Shown here piece by piece: positions 35,693 to 49,100 of a stretch of 60,000 bases of DNA. A program made the position numbers and the translations under genes. Positions within the stretch are counted from its first letter, which is position 1; the number at the start of each line of letters is the position of its first letter. The notes beneath the pieces were generated by a model. It was not told the DNA's origin and ran no database searches. It saw nothing but the letters and a program-made list of their open reading frames with translations. The DNA is from Membranipora membranacea (taxonomy: Eukaryota; Bryozoa; Gymnolaemata; Cheilostomatida; Membraniporidae): the NCBI GenBank assembly GCA_914767715.1, contig OU612074.1, positions 20,758,062-20,818,061 of the forward strand, in the 5' to 3' direction.

Positions 35693-38129
35693 AGGTTTGT
35701 GGTGTCTCGGAACCCATGGCATCGCCTGGTCAGTGCTTGGAATGACAAGTTTAACATGAAAGGAGGAATGGACAAGTATTGGATGAAGAGAATGTGTGAG
35801 GGCAAGTCATGGGAGTCGTGCCCTCCCTTTAAGTGAGTAAAAACTAGCCTATGTGTTAGCTCTCATTGGCTCGTTTGATGAGCAGAGTCGATGCCAGGTC
35901 AGATATTATTTTCCTGCAAATACCTCTTGGTATGGATTGAAGTGAAACAATAGGTTTTATTAGTGACCATGCATTGGCTCTCCTCCTAACCAGCAGCCGA
36001 TCGAATCAGAGCCAACACACAAGCTCGAAAAATTTCTACATTGACAAATTTTTAGTGTTATATTACTAATATGAGTAGATCAATGGGTGCCCTTGGTAAC
36101 AATTATACTAAAAATCTTTCGAAATGCATAAATTTCTTGTCATAAAAATATCAAAGAAGCTGCCACGCCTCTTTTGTAGAAAGATTCCAAAGTATGTAAA
36201 TAATACGAAATCATAGGAGTAGGAGGTGGCTCAGTTGGTTAGAGCGCCGGTCCTTCAGCATGCAAATGTTGAAAGTCGTGGATTCATATCCCACTGCAGT
36301 CCATCGAAAACTGGGGTTTGCTCCGACCTGCCTGCAAACAGAGAGCAACCTGGCGCAGACATTGCAGCCTAGCCCATAAGGCAATTAATATTTCACCGCC
36401 CATGCTCTGTGATCTGGCGTGTGATGTGACATCAGATTAACCTTTTTTTATTCATACAGCATTCAGATCCAGTCAATAGCTGGTGAATATGATGTGCCTT
36501 AGTTTATTATCCAGCCTCATGATCTGTAATAGACCCCTCATTATTTCTACCACTAAAGAAGGTCAGTTTTAAGGCTCTAAACCATATTTCATAACAAATT
36601 ATATCAGACTTCTTTTATCAACATAAAGCGTTTTATTCTGTTTTTTCTTTTATAGTGTATTTGTGTCTAAATGTGTACTGAAGCTATGGAAAAGAAACCG
36701 CTGGGACATACACTGGGCACCGGTTATAGATCGCTGTCAAATATGTGACAAAAAGGCACCCATCATATTTGACTACATAGGTGAGTTAAATCCCTTTCGC
36801 CCATCATTGGAACAACATCCGCTAAACTTTTGCAATTTCACAGTGAATTAAAACACTATCATTGCCAATAGTTAACATCTTTAATGGGCTAGGCACACCA
36901 ACTCTTGGCCAAATTTTCCGAGCCACCTACTCTTGAAGGCGACTTTTTTGAATTATGGACAAACTCTGAAAAATATCTATTAACACTAATTTTTGATTTT
37001 CCTGGTTTTAGGGCTGCGCCAATACCAAAATCTTATTCTGCTCATACTGTGCAGGTCACTCAAGATCTACTGAACAATGCTCATATACTATAGAACGTTA
37101 AATTCAATAACCAACAAATTGGAATAAGTCTCAATTCGATTTCGTTTCAAAATAAAATGCCAAAGGGAAAAAAATCTTTTGCAATGCTCAGCCCTAATCT
37201 GGGGGAAAAATTGCATTTAATTCACTGAGTTACTTTTGCAATCAATACAGTACCTGCTTCTGATGAACAAAAATTGCTCTACAAACTGAACCGTATTGAA
37301 TTGTCTCCACATGTACAAAGGGAAGATAACTTTTAATCCTTAATCCTCATTAAGTTCTAGGTATTCAAATCGTAACAATCGGTCCAATGTGAGATACTCT
37401 GTGATAGAAACTCCTGTGAGAGAGAGTCTGTAATCATGTCATCAAGCTAGGCATCGAGCACTCTGATATTGATGCTCTGATGACCACCATTACTAAGACA
37501 CTCGCACTCAGATACATACACGATGAAGATCACATGTTATAAATGAGTTCCTGAATAAATCAGGACCTTACGGACACCATTAAGTACAGAGGTGCCTGGG
37601 GCTGAGACTGTTTTTAAGACATCTGAATCACACACTAAACAGTATTATTTTTTAACTTGTACCACAGAAACCTGATTTTTCTATGTTTTGTCCTTTGCCG
37701 TGTATACACCGAATTTCACAGCTTTTTTGTCAGTGATAGTAATAAATCCATCCATCCATGTCCTAAACAATCAATTTATTCTTGAAGAAGCTTCAAGTCA
37801 TGAATGTTGTGATAGTAACAAAAAATCAATGCTGATTACATTTGATTACATCTTGATTTGTTGCAGTATCAGCAAAAAACATGAATGAGGAAGCTGTTGT
37901 GATGCTTAAACATGAAAACACGGGAATCCTGGATATCAGACAACAGATCACAGGGTCTAGGGAGCAGGCCATGAGACCCTCTGAGAGGCAGCACGTCACT
38001 GCCAGCTATCAATACTACTATAAGAATGTGCCAGCACAAGATATAGAAGAGTTGAAACAGTTTTACGCTGCTGAGATTTATCTGTTCGGATATCCTGACA
38101 CGCCCTTTGTAGACTTTGTACATTCTTGA
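35693..38129 (+). CDS. Carbohydrate sulfotransferase copy B, exons 3-5 only
   Basis: Exons 35693-35832, 36656-36780, 37867-38129, 175 codons, intact and in frame with proper splice sites. They encode RNPWHRLVSAWNDKF, HWAPVIDRCQICDKKAP and EIYLFGYPDTPFVDF. No counterpart of exon 1 (membrane anchor) or exon 2 (5'-phosphosulfate loop) is present between 34193 and 35692, so alone it cannot encode an active enzyme. Exon 3 starts in phase 0, exactly as needed to join exon 2 of copy A, so it could serve as an alternative 3' cassette; otherwise it is a decaying partial duplicate. Absence of stops favours recency or use. Confidence 0.75.
36229..36450 (+). mobile_element. tRNA-derived SINE with well-preserved A and B boxes
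   Basis: Head: A box TGGCTCAGTTGGTTAGAGCG (36237-36256) and B-like box GGATTCATATCC (36280-36291). Body shared with the SINE at 30078: GTCCATCG, CTCCGACCTGCCTGC, AGAGCAACCTGGCGCA. It ends in a T-rich tract near 36443-36450. It lies in intron 3 of copy B. Confidence 0.75.
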
Positions 38130-40100
38130 GATATTTTTCCCCTTTCTCTTTGAGAAAGCATAACTTTGTGGAATTGTGCTATTTCTGAACTAGGTTCAGA
38201 GACTGACTTGACACCCACACACATTCCACAGTCAGATGAGGACCCAATCAACTCAGTGACTCTCTTAGCTGTTCAGTCTGTATGCAGAGAGGCACTGCCT
38301 CTCCTTGAAAGCTAAATACAATGGTCTAAAGACACTATGATTAAATATTCTATCTCAGAATTAGTCTCTCTGGGACTTCCATTTGCTTGTTATATACCTC
38401 GAATTTCTCGGGGAGGAGGTTACTGGTGATGCCTCAGACTTTTGCCTCCCCTACTATCTTTTCTGAACTACGGCCCTGTGTATGAATAACACTTTATTAC
38501 CTCCCCTGTGTTGCTGCTGAATCAATAATCAATAAATGGATTAGTTTACTGTGCCCATTTCTCTTGTCTTCGAAATGAGGTTGTGATGATTAGAGCAGGA
38601 AGGGGTATTCATCACTGTCCTAACCTTGTCGAGTCAAGTTTTAGCCAATTTGAGTACCTGCTCCCTCTGCCGCTCACATCGGTGTTTTTTTTTATTATTC
38701 TGCTTAAAGGATGGATATTAGAGAATGCTTGTAATGGAAAGAAATAAAATACATAGTATAAAAAAGCATGTGAACAGCTAGATAGTCCAGGGACTAGAGT
38801 GACAGCTGTCCCACTACCCAGCCTAAAGGCACCAGTACACATAAATGAGTCGCGGCAAGGGTGTGGCCGCCCCTCACCGTCCATCGTGGGCCCACAGAGG
38901 CTCTGCCAGACAATTCATGGGATTGGATCAAAACCCTGCCTCAACTCCCATAAGATATCTGTTGTAACGTTTAATTTCACAGCACAACAGAGACCTCTAT
39001 CCCCAATTGTTGCTGGATTTAGTAGGTTTTCAAATTGTTTTAAATGTTGTATCATATTGATGATCAGAGTTTTGATTTAAAATGTCATCTTTTTCGTAAG
39101 TATTAAAAAGTAATACTACAATTACAAGCATTTTGTACTTTCTAGTTGGTCAAGAGAACTCCCCTACCCCCTACCCCCAGCAAACTCAGCTTGACGGGAT
39201 CTGCAGTCCTGAATCATAGCACTAGGCCACCCAAGCTTATATGTTTGATGAGGAAATGCCAACTGTATTTTTCTATGTCACAACCATTGTAAAGTGTTGC
39301 AGACCAGCTCGGTGTAGGGGTGTAGGGGTGTTTTTAATCCTGTGAAGGAATAATTATTACTTTATCAAAAACAACTATTTTTGTATTGATAAATCTTCAT
39401 TTGGTTTCTTGTTTCTGATGCTTTATACTTGCAGTCATGGCTGTATGACTCTTTGCATGAACTGCGGTACTGTCTGTGATCTCTGTTGGGTACAAAAGGG
39501 TTCAGTATTGTTGTCTCATGCCTACTCTGACCTGACTCGTATCAAAATTCTAAAATATACCCAATATCAGACCAGGACTAGTTTTGGCTTTCCCATTCCA
39601 CCCTTAATAATACTTACGGTAAGGACTTTGGTTTCTGTGCTGACCTTCATTTTAAATAAATGGCGTTATCTCTCACTACGTATATATATATATATATATA
39701 TATATAAATCACATATGCTACAAGACTTCGGTGCAAAACCTCATCATCATTGCAACGTGCAAAAGGCTAATATTTTCTTGCAGGGCTGGTGGCACTTATG
39801 GATATTTATTGGCATACCTAATGTAGGGCAGAAAGCAGTTGGTTTGATACTTGATACCGCTCCGCTTGGATCAAATATTTTAATAAGCAGACATGGCTAG
39901 AAGTGGTAATATTCACAAGCAACTATGAAGTCATACAGCTCCTTATGATCGAGAGTGGCTGGTTTGCTTCTGTTCAGATTTGACTGTAGAAGTGTTCAGT
40001 CTAACTCTCTGTGCGTCATTCACAGAGTGTGCAATTCAATAAAGTTATGGCTTCCTCACAACTTTATGTCAAAAACATCCAAGTATTGGTGCTAGATATC
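38130..40100. other. Convergent intergenic region between copies B and C
   Basis: 38380-39180 and 39690-39900 are inverted relatives of 51640-52250 and 57690-58250, the 3' flanks of copies D and E. Shared are AATAAATGGATTAGTTTACT near 38532, a candidate poly(A) region, and a segment reading DFGAKPHH in one frame. Differences between copies are mostly amino-acid-changing, so this is flank homology rather than a gene. (TA)n lies at ~39681-39706. Confidence 0.5.
39681..39706. repeat. (TA)n microsatellite; related tracts at ~51836-51880 and 57878-57898
   Basis: TA dinucleotide run at the same position relative to the 3' flanks of copies B, D and E, with different lengths, as expected for slippage after duplication. 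Confidence 0.85.
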
Positions 40101-43100
40101 TTAAGAGCGTTCAAAGTCCACAAAGGGAGTGTCAGGATATCCAAACAAATAAATCTCGGCACCATAAATCTGTTTCAACTCTTCTATATCTTGTGCTGAC
40201 ACATTCTGGTAGTGGAATTGATATCTAGCAGTGACATGCTGCCTCTCAGAGGGTCCCATCGCCTGCTCCCTGGACCCTGTGATCTGTTCCCTTATATTTG
40301 GTATTCCTGCGTTTTCATGTTCAAACATCGCAACGGCTTCCTCATTCATGTTTTCTGCTGATACTGTAACAAATGAAGTTGTAATTAGATGAAAACTAAA
40401 TTGTTTTTTTTGCGCTCCCACAATATTGACGATTGCTCTTGGCAGATTTTTTATGTCTCATATTGTTGTTTTTAGACATGATTGCAGTTTTTTCTTCACT
40501 CATAACTAGTTTCACAAATTTGTTCCCTCATCGATACTGCCCCATTGTTCTGACAATCATTACCACGGTGATTGCCAATGTGAATAACATTTGATAATTC
40601 GAATGATTAGAGTATCAGTGGCTTTCCACAGCTCGAATCTGGTGATGCGATGGCAGATAACTCCGACACGATGGCATTTTCCATGGGCCGAAGTTGCACG
40701 GTCGAATTGCCCTTTGAGTGTTTTCCATTGGCCGAATCCAGACCGTGTCGGTATTGCTAGGGAGTTTGTTTACTAGATTAAATAACCAAGATGGCGCAAG
40801 TGAATGAAGCTGCTGCTGCTGCTGCTCTTATAATGCTAGTTATGATGTTTAATCTTGTTCTTATTTCAATCACCCAACGAAATATACTGCTAATGGATTG
40901 CTTAAATAGATTTGAAGCAGAGATAGAGGCTCTCAACAGAGCAAGGAGGAAAAGAAAGAGCCCCAAAGAATGGATGTCACTTCAATGTGTAAGTTGAGTT
41001 AGCTCAGTAGTTTGTAGCAAGGACTGGAGTATCTCCTTGTTAGTAGTAAGGAAGTTGTATGTCAGTATTGTTATTAATGATGGTCACAGCTAAGAGAGCA
41101 TTAGACATGTGTCAGATTGTTACATTAAGATGGCCAAAGACCCTACACTACAGTGATGGACTGGACCAATCAAGCTGGTGTGGGTGGGTGAATGATAATC
41201 AAATATCTGCTTCCTAACATCATACTACTGATTTCAATGATTGAATAGTAAGTTTTACTTGGTGTATATAGCAAGACTCTTAGGCTATAGTATAATGTGT
41301 ATATTTTTAGGTAACTCCCTCATGGTATGACAATGTGCTCATGAAATCAACAGATGACAGGCTATGGCTGGAGAATTTCAGACTTCCCAAGTCAGTGATC
41401 GAAAGATTAGCAGAAGAGGTGGCGCCTGCTATGGCCCCGAGTGATATGGCAGTTCGACAGCCGATACCTACTTTCAAAAGGTGATATACAGACTTTCCCC
41501 CTACTCACCAGCAGTATAGTCCCCCTTACAGTAAATATTGTATTTTACAGACCTGCAACACAGGATTCAGTTAATTCGGTAATTTTGTCGAAGACAAATT
41601 ACAATGTGTTGACTGAAAAGCTCTGTCATATGGTCATACTTATACTGTTCAAGGCTTGAATACTCTGGGGTATAAAACTATGAAGAAAATGTTTAGTATA
41701 CACTTACGATGTAGAAAAATATTGGCAAAATTGGCAGCTGATTTATCCATTCTTTCAGTGATGCACTTTAGAATATCAAGATTAAAATTATCTCTGCTAA
41801 AGAGTTTAGAGGTGTTTGGTCGTTCTCCCTCCGTGGCTGATGTTGGTGTTGTCAATGAAAAGGTAGTGGTATATGCCGAACGACTAGGAGTCATGTTAAG
41901 TTCCTAACCCAGCCTCTGGTGTAGCCCTATAAGCGCGCTTTTCTATTATTAATAATTATATTTAATTTTTATTATTTCAGGATATGTATAGCTGTATACA
42001 AACTGGCTTCCTGTGGAGAGTATCGTGCTGTTGCTAAAGCATTTGGAGTCAGCATCACTTCGGTGCATCGATGCCTCTACCTATTCTGCGAAGCGATGTC
42101 TGCACGGAAGCGGCAGTATATCAAATGGTACACAACAGAAGATGCTATCAACATCGCCACCAGAACAGAAGCCAAGTATAAATATCCCCAAAGTATAGGG
42201 GCTATTGATGGCTCTCACATTGCCATCACACCTCCAGCTGATGGTTACGCTGACTTTATATGTAGAAAAATGTATCCATCAATAGTACTCCAAGCTGTTG
42301 TAGATGTCAACCTCAAGTTCAGGGATACGTATGCTAACACTCCAGGGTCTGCACATGATGCTGCTGTGTGGAGGCGCTCACCTCTGTTTGAGACAATAAA
42401 TCGCTCAATGCCCAAAAATGATAGAGTTATAGATGGCCACACTGTACCTCTTCACATTTTGGGAGACCCAGCATATCCATTATCTCCTGCAATCATTAAA
42501 GGGTATGTGGGACGCAACTTGTCACCCATTCAGGAAAGCTTCAATGTTTACCACAGCAGTGCCAGGATGTGTGTCGAGATTGCGTTTGGCAGGCTAAAGA
42601 GCCGATGGAGGATATTGAAGAAACGAATGGATCTCGACTATCGTTTTGCACCGGAGATAATAACTACTTGTTGTATCTTGCACAACATATGTGAAGAACA
42701 TGGTATAGGAGTCCCACAGGAGATGGCTGTTGCCGCAGATGCTGGGCCATACCCTCAGCCCGAACAACCAGCTGACAGACATGTGGACAATGAGGCAAAG
42801 GAGATAAGAGACACCATCGCCAGCTTCATTGGAGCGAACCACCCGCTCAGACGCTCTTTCCATTTACATTAAGTTTACTTATTATATATCATCTTTTTTT
42901 AATGGAACTACTCGACACTTGCATAATAATGTACATATCGTATATTTATATATCATATTAATTGTGAAAACTGTGTTAAAAAGTTGCATCATACATTGTA
43001 TATTATATGAAATAATATTTTATATTAATTTGTGAAAACTATGTTATCAAGTTGCATCATAGAATGTGAATTGTATAAATTTATATTTCATGTCTATTTG

Positions 43101-46100
43101 TGAATAATATGTATTAAAATAAGATTAATACTTATATGTAACTGTACAGTAAATGTAAATAAAATTGGTGAATAATGAGTATGATAAAGACAAAAGATAA
43201 AACAGAAATCCAGTTTACTGACAATTTTAATACTGTGGAGGGAGGGTGGAGGGAGGTAGGGATAAAAATGAACAATAGTTGTCTTCTTTATACACAGCTG
43301 TGTTCAACCCTAACACAAATTTTAATAAAATGATTTCCAGCTGATTGAGATCGCATAAAAAAAGTTTAGTTTTTATTGAGCATGTTCATGAATTCATTAG
43401 GGGTGGATGATGTGCTTGGGTGGCTGGTAGCTGAGACGTAAGAGGCGCTAGGTTGAGAGGATGAGGCGTACTGGTGGTTGTGGTTTAGTTGGAGGGGCAT
43501 AAGCGGTGTCATGTTTGGTTGTGTTTGGTTAGGGAAGTGATTAGGATGGGGAATCGACATGTTTTGGGGATATGGGAAAGCTGGGGGTGGGGCGGGCTGG
43601 GCAGATGAGCTGGGCTGGACCTGAAAAATCGGCAATTTCATAAAATCCCCAAACAGCCCTCGCATACCAGCAAGTAACGTTTCATTAGATTTGGTAATAA
43701 TTTGTTCCAACTCTTTACGATGTTTTGCATGGATAGCAGCCACATCATCTGTGCCACTGTGCTTTCTTTTCCTGCTGCTGCTGGCTCCTGTCTCACTCTG
43801 CGGAGTCTCCGGCCTACTCTGAGGAGTTCCTGCTCGTTCTGCTGTTGATGTCCCTGCTGCCTGTTCCTCTATTGGCTCATCTGTAATCAGGAGACAAATA
43901 ACTAGTCATAATACTACATCTTTCAGAAAAAAACAACTCCAAGCTGTCTACTAAACATATCAACAATAATTGTTGATATGTTTAGTAGACAGCTTGGAGT
44001 TATTCAGACGCTAGAGGCTAGCATTGACACCGATAGATAGCGATTTTAATCATCCATCCTCATGCACCCCTTTAAATAGGCAGTGATGATTGACAGGAAA
44101 GTGTGTATGTATATATGTATGTGTGTATGTATGTATGCGTGTTTGTATGTATGCGTGTATGTATGTATGTATGTGTGTAGGGAGTAGAGAAAGTAGAGAA
44201 AATATCAAGAAGACAATAACACAACATACCTTCCGGTGCTCGTTCTAAGGTTGCCAACCTTGAAGAGACCTCGTTCTGAATAGGCCTCGCTCCCAGAATC
44301 TCCTTCAGGGGCATGAAGTAAGGCCATGTTACTGCTTCTAAAATATAAGCAAAGAGTTATTAATTAATAGTTTTAGACATTGATTTGAAGCTTGTCACAT
44401 TAATTTAAAGCAGATTGATCGCAAGTACTGAGTCAGGAGGGTTTTCCAATAAGAAAGAGCGATGCTAAAGCAAGTTATCACTACCACAACAATCAAAATT
44501 ATCACTGACTTGGTCTTTAAATTAGACAAACTCACTCCCAAATCGCTCACTAAGAATCGATATCGTTCCATCAATGCCTGAGTGACTTGAAAGCGAGAGT
44601 GATTTGATTGCAATTTTGATTGTTTCTAATCGAAAGACCCCCCAGTTAGGAGCTTAAGTGAGCCCACAATTCAAAAGTACATACCTTCTCCAGACCGTTC
44701 AGCAATTTTTCTGTGAGTGGTGTATTTGGTCTTAAGTAACTTCCACTTGTTACGCCACTGCGTGGTCGACTTTGCACTGTTGTTAGGAAATCCTGCCAAA
44801 AAAAAATCATAAATATTATCACAGGCAGGTTGGTAGGTTACACCATATATATCATACTATACTATTATATACTATCAAGGAGTTCTATTCCTCCTTGATA
44901 CTATACATATCATACTCACTGTAACATACAAGTAGATTGAGATAAAAAGACTCATCTGAACAAAAAGCCTAAGGAGTAACAGGGTAACAGAGTAACAGAC
45001 AGAGTAACAGACAGAGTAACAGACAGAGTAACAAACAGAGTACCAGAGTAACAGGTTACTCATTGACTGAACTGATCAACTTATTACCTCAACCCTGAGC
45101 AAGATGTAACTCACTTCACAGGGATGTCAGACAGTCACCAACCCTGCCTGTCTATGCCACAATCAGATTCAATAAATAATATAAATATTAAAAAAGATGA
45201 GTTCAACAACTTACTCTCAGTCACAAGTCTTCCCAGCTCAGCATACACATGCTCGTTTTTGGCAGTCTTGCCATCTATAAATCTGTACATATCTTTTTCC
45301 TTCACAAAAGCAATGAAAGTAAGGATCTCATCGTGAGAAAAATTTGCCATGATGTTTTCAGTTTGTAATTTGTAAAAGAAATGAAGAGAGCTAAATTTCT
45401 TGACCTTTTTCTCAAGAGAGCAATTCGAATATGACCGTGCTGGGCTATCCCATGAATCGAGTCGCCCCTAAATTCGATACAAATTGGTCGAGTTGCCTCG
45501 AGTCGAATTCGGCCTTTTCCATTACTCGCCCAACACGCCGTGCTGCCCCAATTCGGTGTGGATTCGAGCTGTGGAAAGCCACTGTATATGTCAAGCGACT
45601 CCTTGTATTGTAAAGATTCAAACAATTATAAGTTGTCCTCCTTTCTACATGTGGAGACAACGCGATCCAATTCAGTTTGTAGAACAGTTTTGGATTATAG
45701 AGGAGGGTACAGTATTGATTGGTGATGTAGATGGCCAGTCTGAAAAGTAGGGTGGCTCCCAGCTTTCAGCTTTCAAGTAAATCTTTGAAGAATCTTTTTG
45801 CGAAGGAAACTATGTTTTCCTACCCACAGTACATTACCTATATAATCGTTTATCATCTTATGTATGCAGCTATTCATTACCTTTACCTAGCCTTACACTA
45901 TTGTTAGGGCTGTCAATCCTAGTTCGGAAAAAGTGCAACAATTCATTAAATTCATTAAATCAGGTAAAATGACGCAATTCATAATATCAATGATCAAGTT
46001 TTGGCCTTGAAATAAAATGACAACCGTGGGTCGAGTTGCACCCGCACTGCAAGATGCAGAGTGGTATGCCGGGTAGGGAGATCATCCGCAGAAAACTCCT

Positions 46101-49100
46101 GACCACTGGGTCTACTAGCCTGTCATATATGGTAGATCGTATATGTAAAATAAATGCTGAGCTATTATTAAAGTAGCAGTCAACCACAAAAATTGTATTT
46201 TGATATTTGGTGCGTAATGTTGTACTCTAAATATAAATTTTACAAAAAAATATTAAATTAGAAAATTTTAATTATTTTAATTGCGAACCTTCTTCCAACT
46301 TTTTGTTTCAGTAACAGGCATACCCAATATGATTGGCCAGGTGTAAATACTCTTGAAATGTATATATTGCTGAAGAATTTGATGTAGTAAAGTATTTGTT
46401 TCTAGAATCAATGCAGTTATCTTTTGCGTCTTTTAATCTAAATAGATAATCTGTCCTTTCAATTGAAAAATCATCAACAACAACAGTATTTTTGCCTTCA
46501 ATAAAAAAGAATAAAGCTTTTCTATGAGATTATAAACAAAACATAGCTTCTCAATTTAGGGGCTGCGAACCGCCCTGTGGTGCAGAACTAGAGCTTATAC
46601 CTAGAATTTCCATTCTTGAGTATGTTGCCTATCTGTGAAGGCAAATTGCGAGTAGATTCATATCTAGTGGTGCTAGGGTTGTATGCTACTTTAACATAGG
46701 AGGATAGAGCTCACCTATATAGTCAAATCTGATGGGTGCTTCTTTGTCACATATCTGACAGCGGTCTATAACGGGAACCCAGTGAATGTCCCAGCGGTCT
46801 TCAAATGTGATGGGTTGATTTTTTTCACATCTCTGACAGCGATTTATAACTGGAGCCCAGTGAATGTCCACGCGGTTTCTTTTCCATAGCTTCAGTACAC
46901 ATTCAGACACAAATACACTGTGAAGGAAAAAATATTTAGGGCCTAAAAGCTGACTTCACTTAGCGGTAAATGCGATAAGGAGTCTATCACAGACCTCATC
47001 ACCAGGTAATTAATTAATCAACATTATAGTCACCAGCCATAGATTGATTCTGATTGCTATCGCGTTTCGTATCATTTAAATACTTTGCAATTTCAGACCA
47101 AGCAATGTCGCAACGAGAAGAGGCGTTGCAGCTTCTTTAATCTTTTCATTGTGTCGTACTGTGACAACAAAATTTTTCCTATGCTGAAGGATTTTGGGTA
47201 CCATTTTTACCAAGAGCACCCCATGATAATAAGCTAACTTTATCAATGTAGGATTTAAATAGCCCGTGTGTTGGCTCTGATCTGATTGGCTGAGGAGGAA
47301 AGACAGCCAATGCAAGGTCACCGAAGGTCACCAAAGGTCAACGAAGGTCACCGAAGGTCACCAAAGGAACCTTATGTAATTTTAGATAAATTAAACTGAA
47401 ATACTTTCAAGTTTACTATAATTTATATCAAACCTGGCATTGGTTCCCGCCTTCCAAAGTGTCAATCCAGGCCAAACACATAGACTAGTTTTCACTCACT
47501 TAAAGGGAGGGCACGACTCCCATGACTTGCCCCGACACCATTTCTTCATCCAATACTTGTCTATTCCTCCTTCCATGTTAAACTTGTCATTCCAAGCACT
47601 GACCAGGCGATGCCATGGGTTCCGAGACACCACAAACATCTAAGAAAAACATGAGAATGCATATTAATATCTGTTGTATGTTAATAACATCATATTTTAT
47701 CACATTGTATAATATAACATAATGAAAGATGAAAATATAAATAATTACGGATGCAGTCGAAATTTCACTAAGCAATGAATGCAGCAGCTGAAAATCCACC
47801 ATGTCATATTGTTTGTCTGAAAATACTTTGATACTCATCACTAACCAAGGTCAAGGTAATTTAAATACTGAATTGGCATCCAATATTTTCTTCCTCCAGT
47901 AAATAATTGGTCAAGTTTTCTAAGCCTTATAGCTAACTTAGTTTAATGTAGTAGGGGCAGACCTTACCACAGTTCTTTCTTTACCAGTTGATTTCTGATT
48001 TTTCTCGATCCTACGCTGGGTTTGTAGGAAAGCCTTCCAGAATTTACTTCCTGCCTTAGCAGTGGTGCATAAACCAACAAACCGTGATCTTTCTATGAGC
48101 GGATCGGCTTGCTGTCCCTTTAAAGGATATGAGTATGGTTGTAGACTCTCACACCTAAAATAACAAAAGTAAATTTATATATATGAATAACAAAGTTTAT
48201 GGTTGTGCACGACCCAGTTGATAGACAATGTTTGCCAATTTCTCTAACTTTTTCCTCCCCCTCCACTCTGAGATGCACTTTGAGACCTAAGACCAGTGAG
48301 GAGATTGGAAAGTGATTTGGATTAAATCATTAAGATCATGCTGTAATTTTCTTGGTGTCAACGTTTTAATTCATGTCATTAACGGTATGGTGAGTTTCTA
48401 AATGCCTGTAAGAATATTTGATGTGCCAAAGTTTTCAGGCTGTCAGGGACTATATCGACGATAGGCCTAGGCCTAGGCTGTGGTAAGAAAACTCAATTGC
48501 CCATTGCTGTCTATATATTTGCAATTTATTTAATTAATCGATTTAGAATCTTCGGATTTAAATAGTTTTGGCATTACATAATATTAATCAGACTACTATC
48601 GGAGTGTCAGTGAAATAATATTTGTGACTAAGTTCCTGAGAAACAGAAAGGGTGATAAACCAAGCCTAGAAGCAACGACTCCTACGGCATAGACTGCTTG
48701 CTCTGCCATTGCCTGCAGTTGTGAAAGTACTCCCCAACTACTAGCTTCAATTATAGATAGTTCCCCCCCCCCCTCCTGTCCCTCCCTCACCTATCATCTA
48801 TTGTTTTCCTTCGGTTTACAAGGACCTGGTATAGATCTGTTTGGTTTTCCCAGTCAGGTATCCAATGTTTAGGATTAGAGATGCTGTAATGAGAGGCACT
48901 TTCAGTTTTTCTAGGTTGAGCCGCATACTCAACCGAATCTGTCACACCATCTGTGGACGATTTTAGAAATGCTGAGCTGGTTTCAATTTTAGCCTCAACT
49001 CTATCACTATTACTATCATTATCATCATCACTAACACCTCTCTTCAGTGCTTGTAGTTGTGCGATGATGAGGGATAAATCCTCCTCGGAAGCTGAGCTCA

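Larger units (their letters stand above)
40616..45584. mobile_element. PIF/Harbinger DNA transposon, apparently complete
   Basis: A 4969-bp element bounded by perfect 24-bp inverted repeats (40616-40639 and 45561-45584, outer end CAGTGGCTTTCCACAGCTCG) and flanked by TAT on both sides (40613-40615, 45585-45587), a 3-bp target duplication as known for Harbinger. It holds the two genes typical of the superfamily, converging on each other: a DDE transposase (+) and a Myb/trihelix-like protein (-). Both frames are intact, so it may be autonomous or only recently silent. Confidence 0.9.

Noticed and set aside
24545-36450. tRNA genes at the A/B box sequences
   Set aside because: Box-like heads are followed by shared non-tRNA bodies and A/T-rich ends and lack a verifiable cloverleaf, so they are SINEs.
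39409-39900. 163-residue plus-strand frame containing DFGAKPHH
   Set aside because: Related DNA at 51.7 and 57.8 kb is simply the homologous 3' flank; most differences change the amino acid, and frames end differently.
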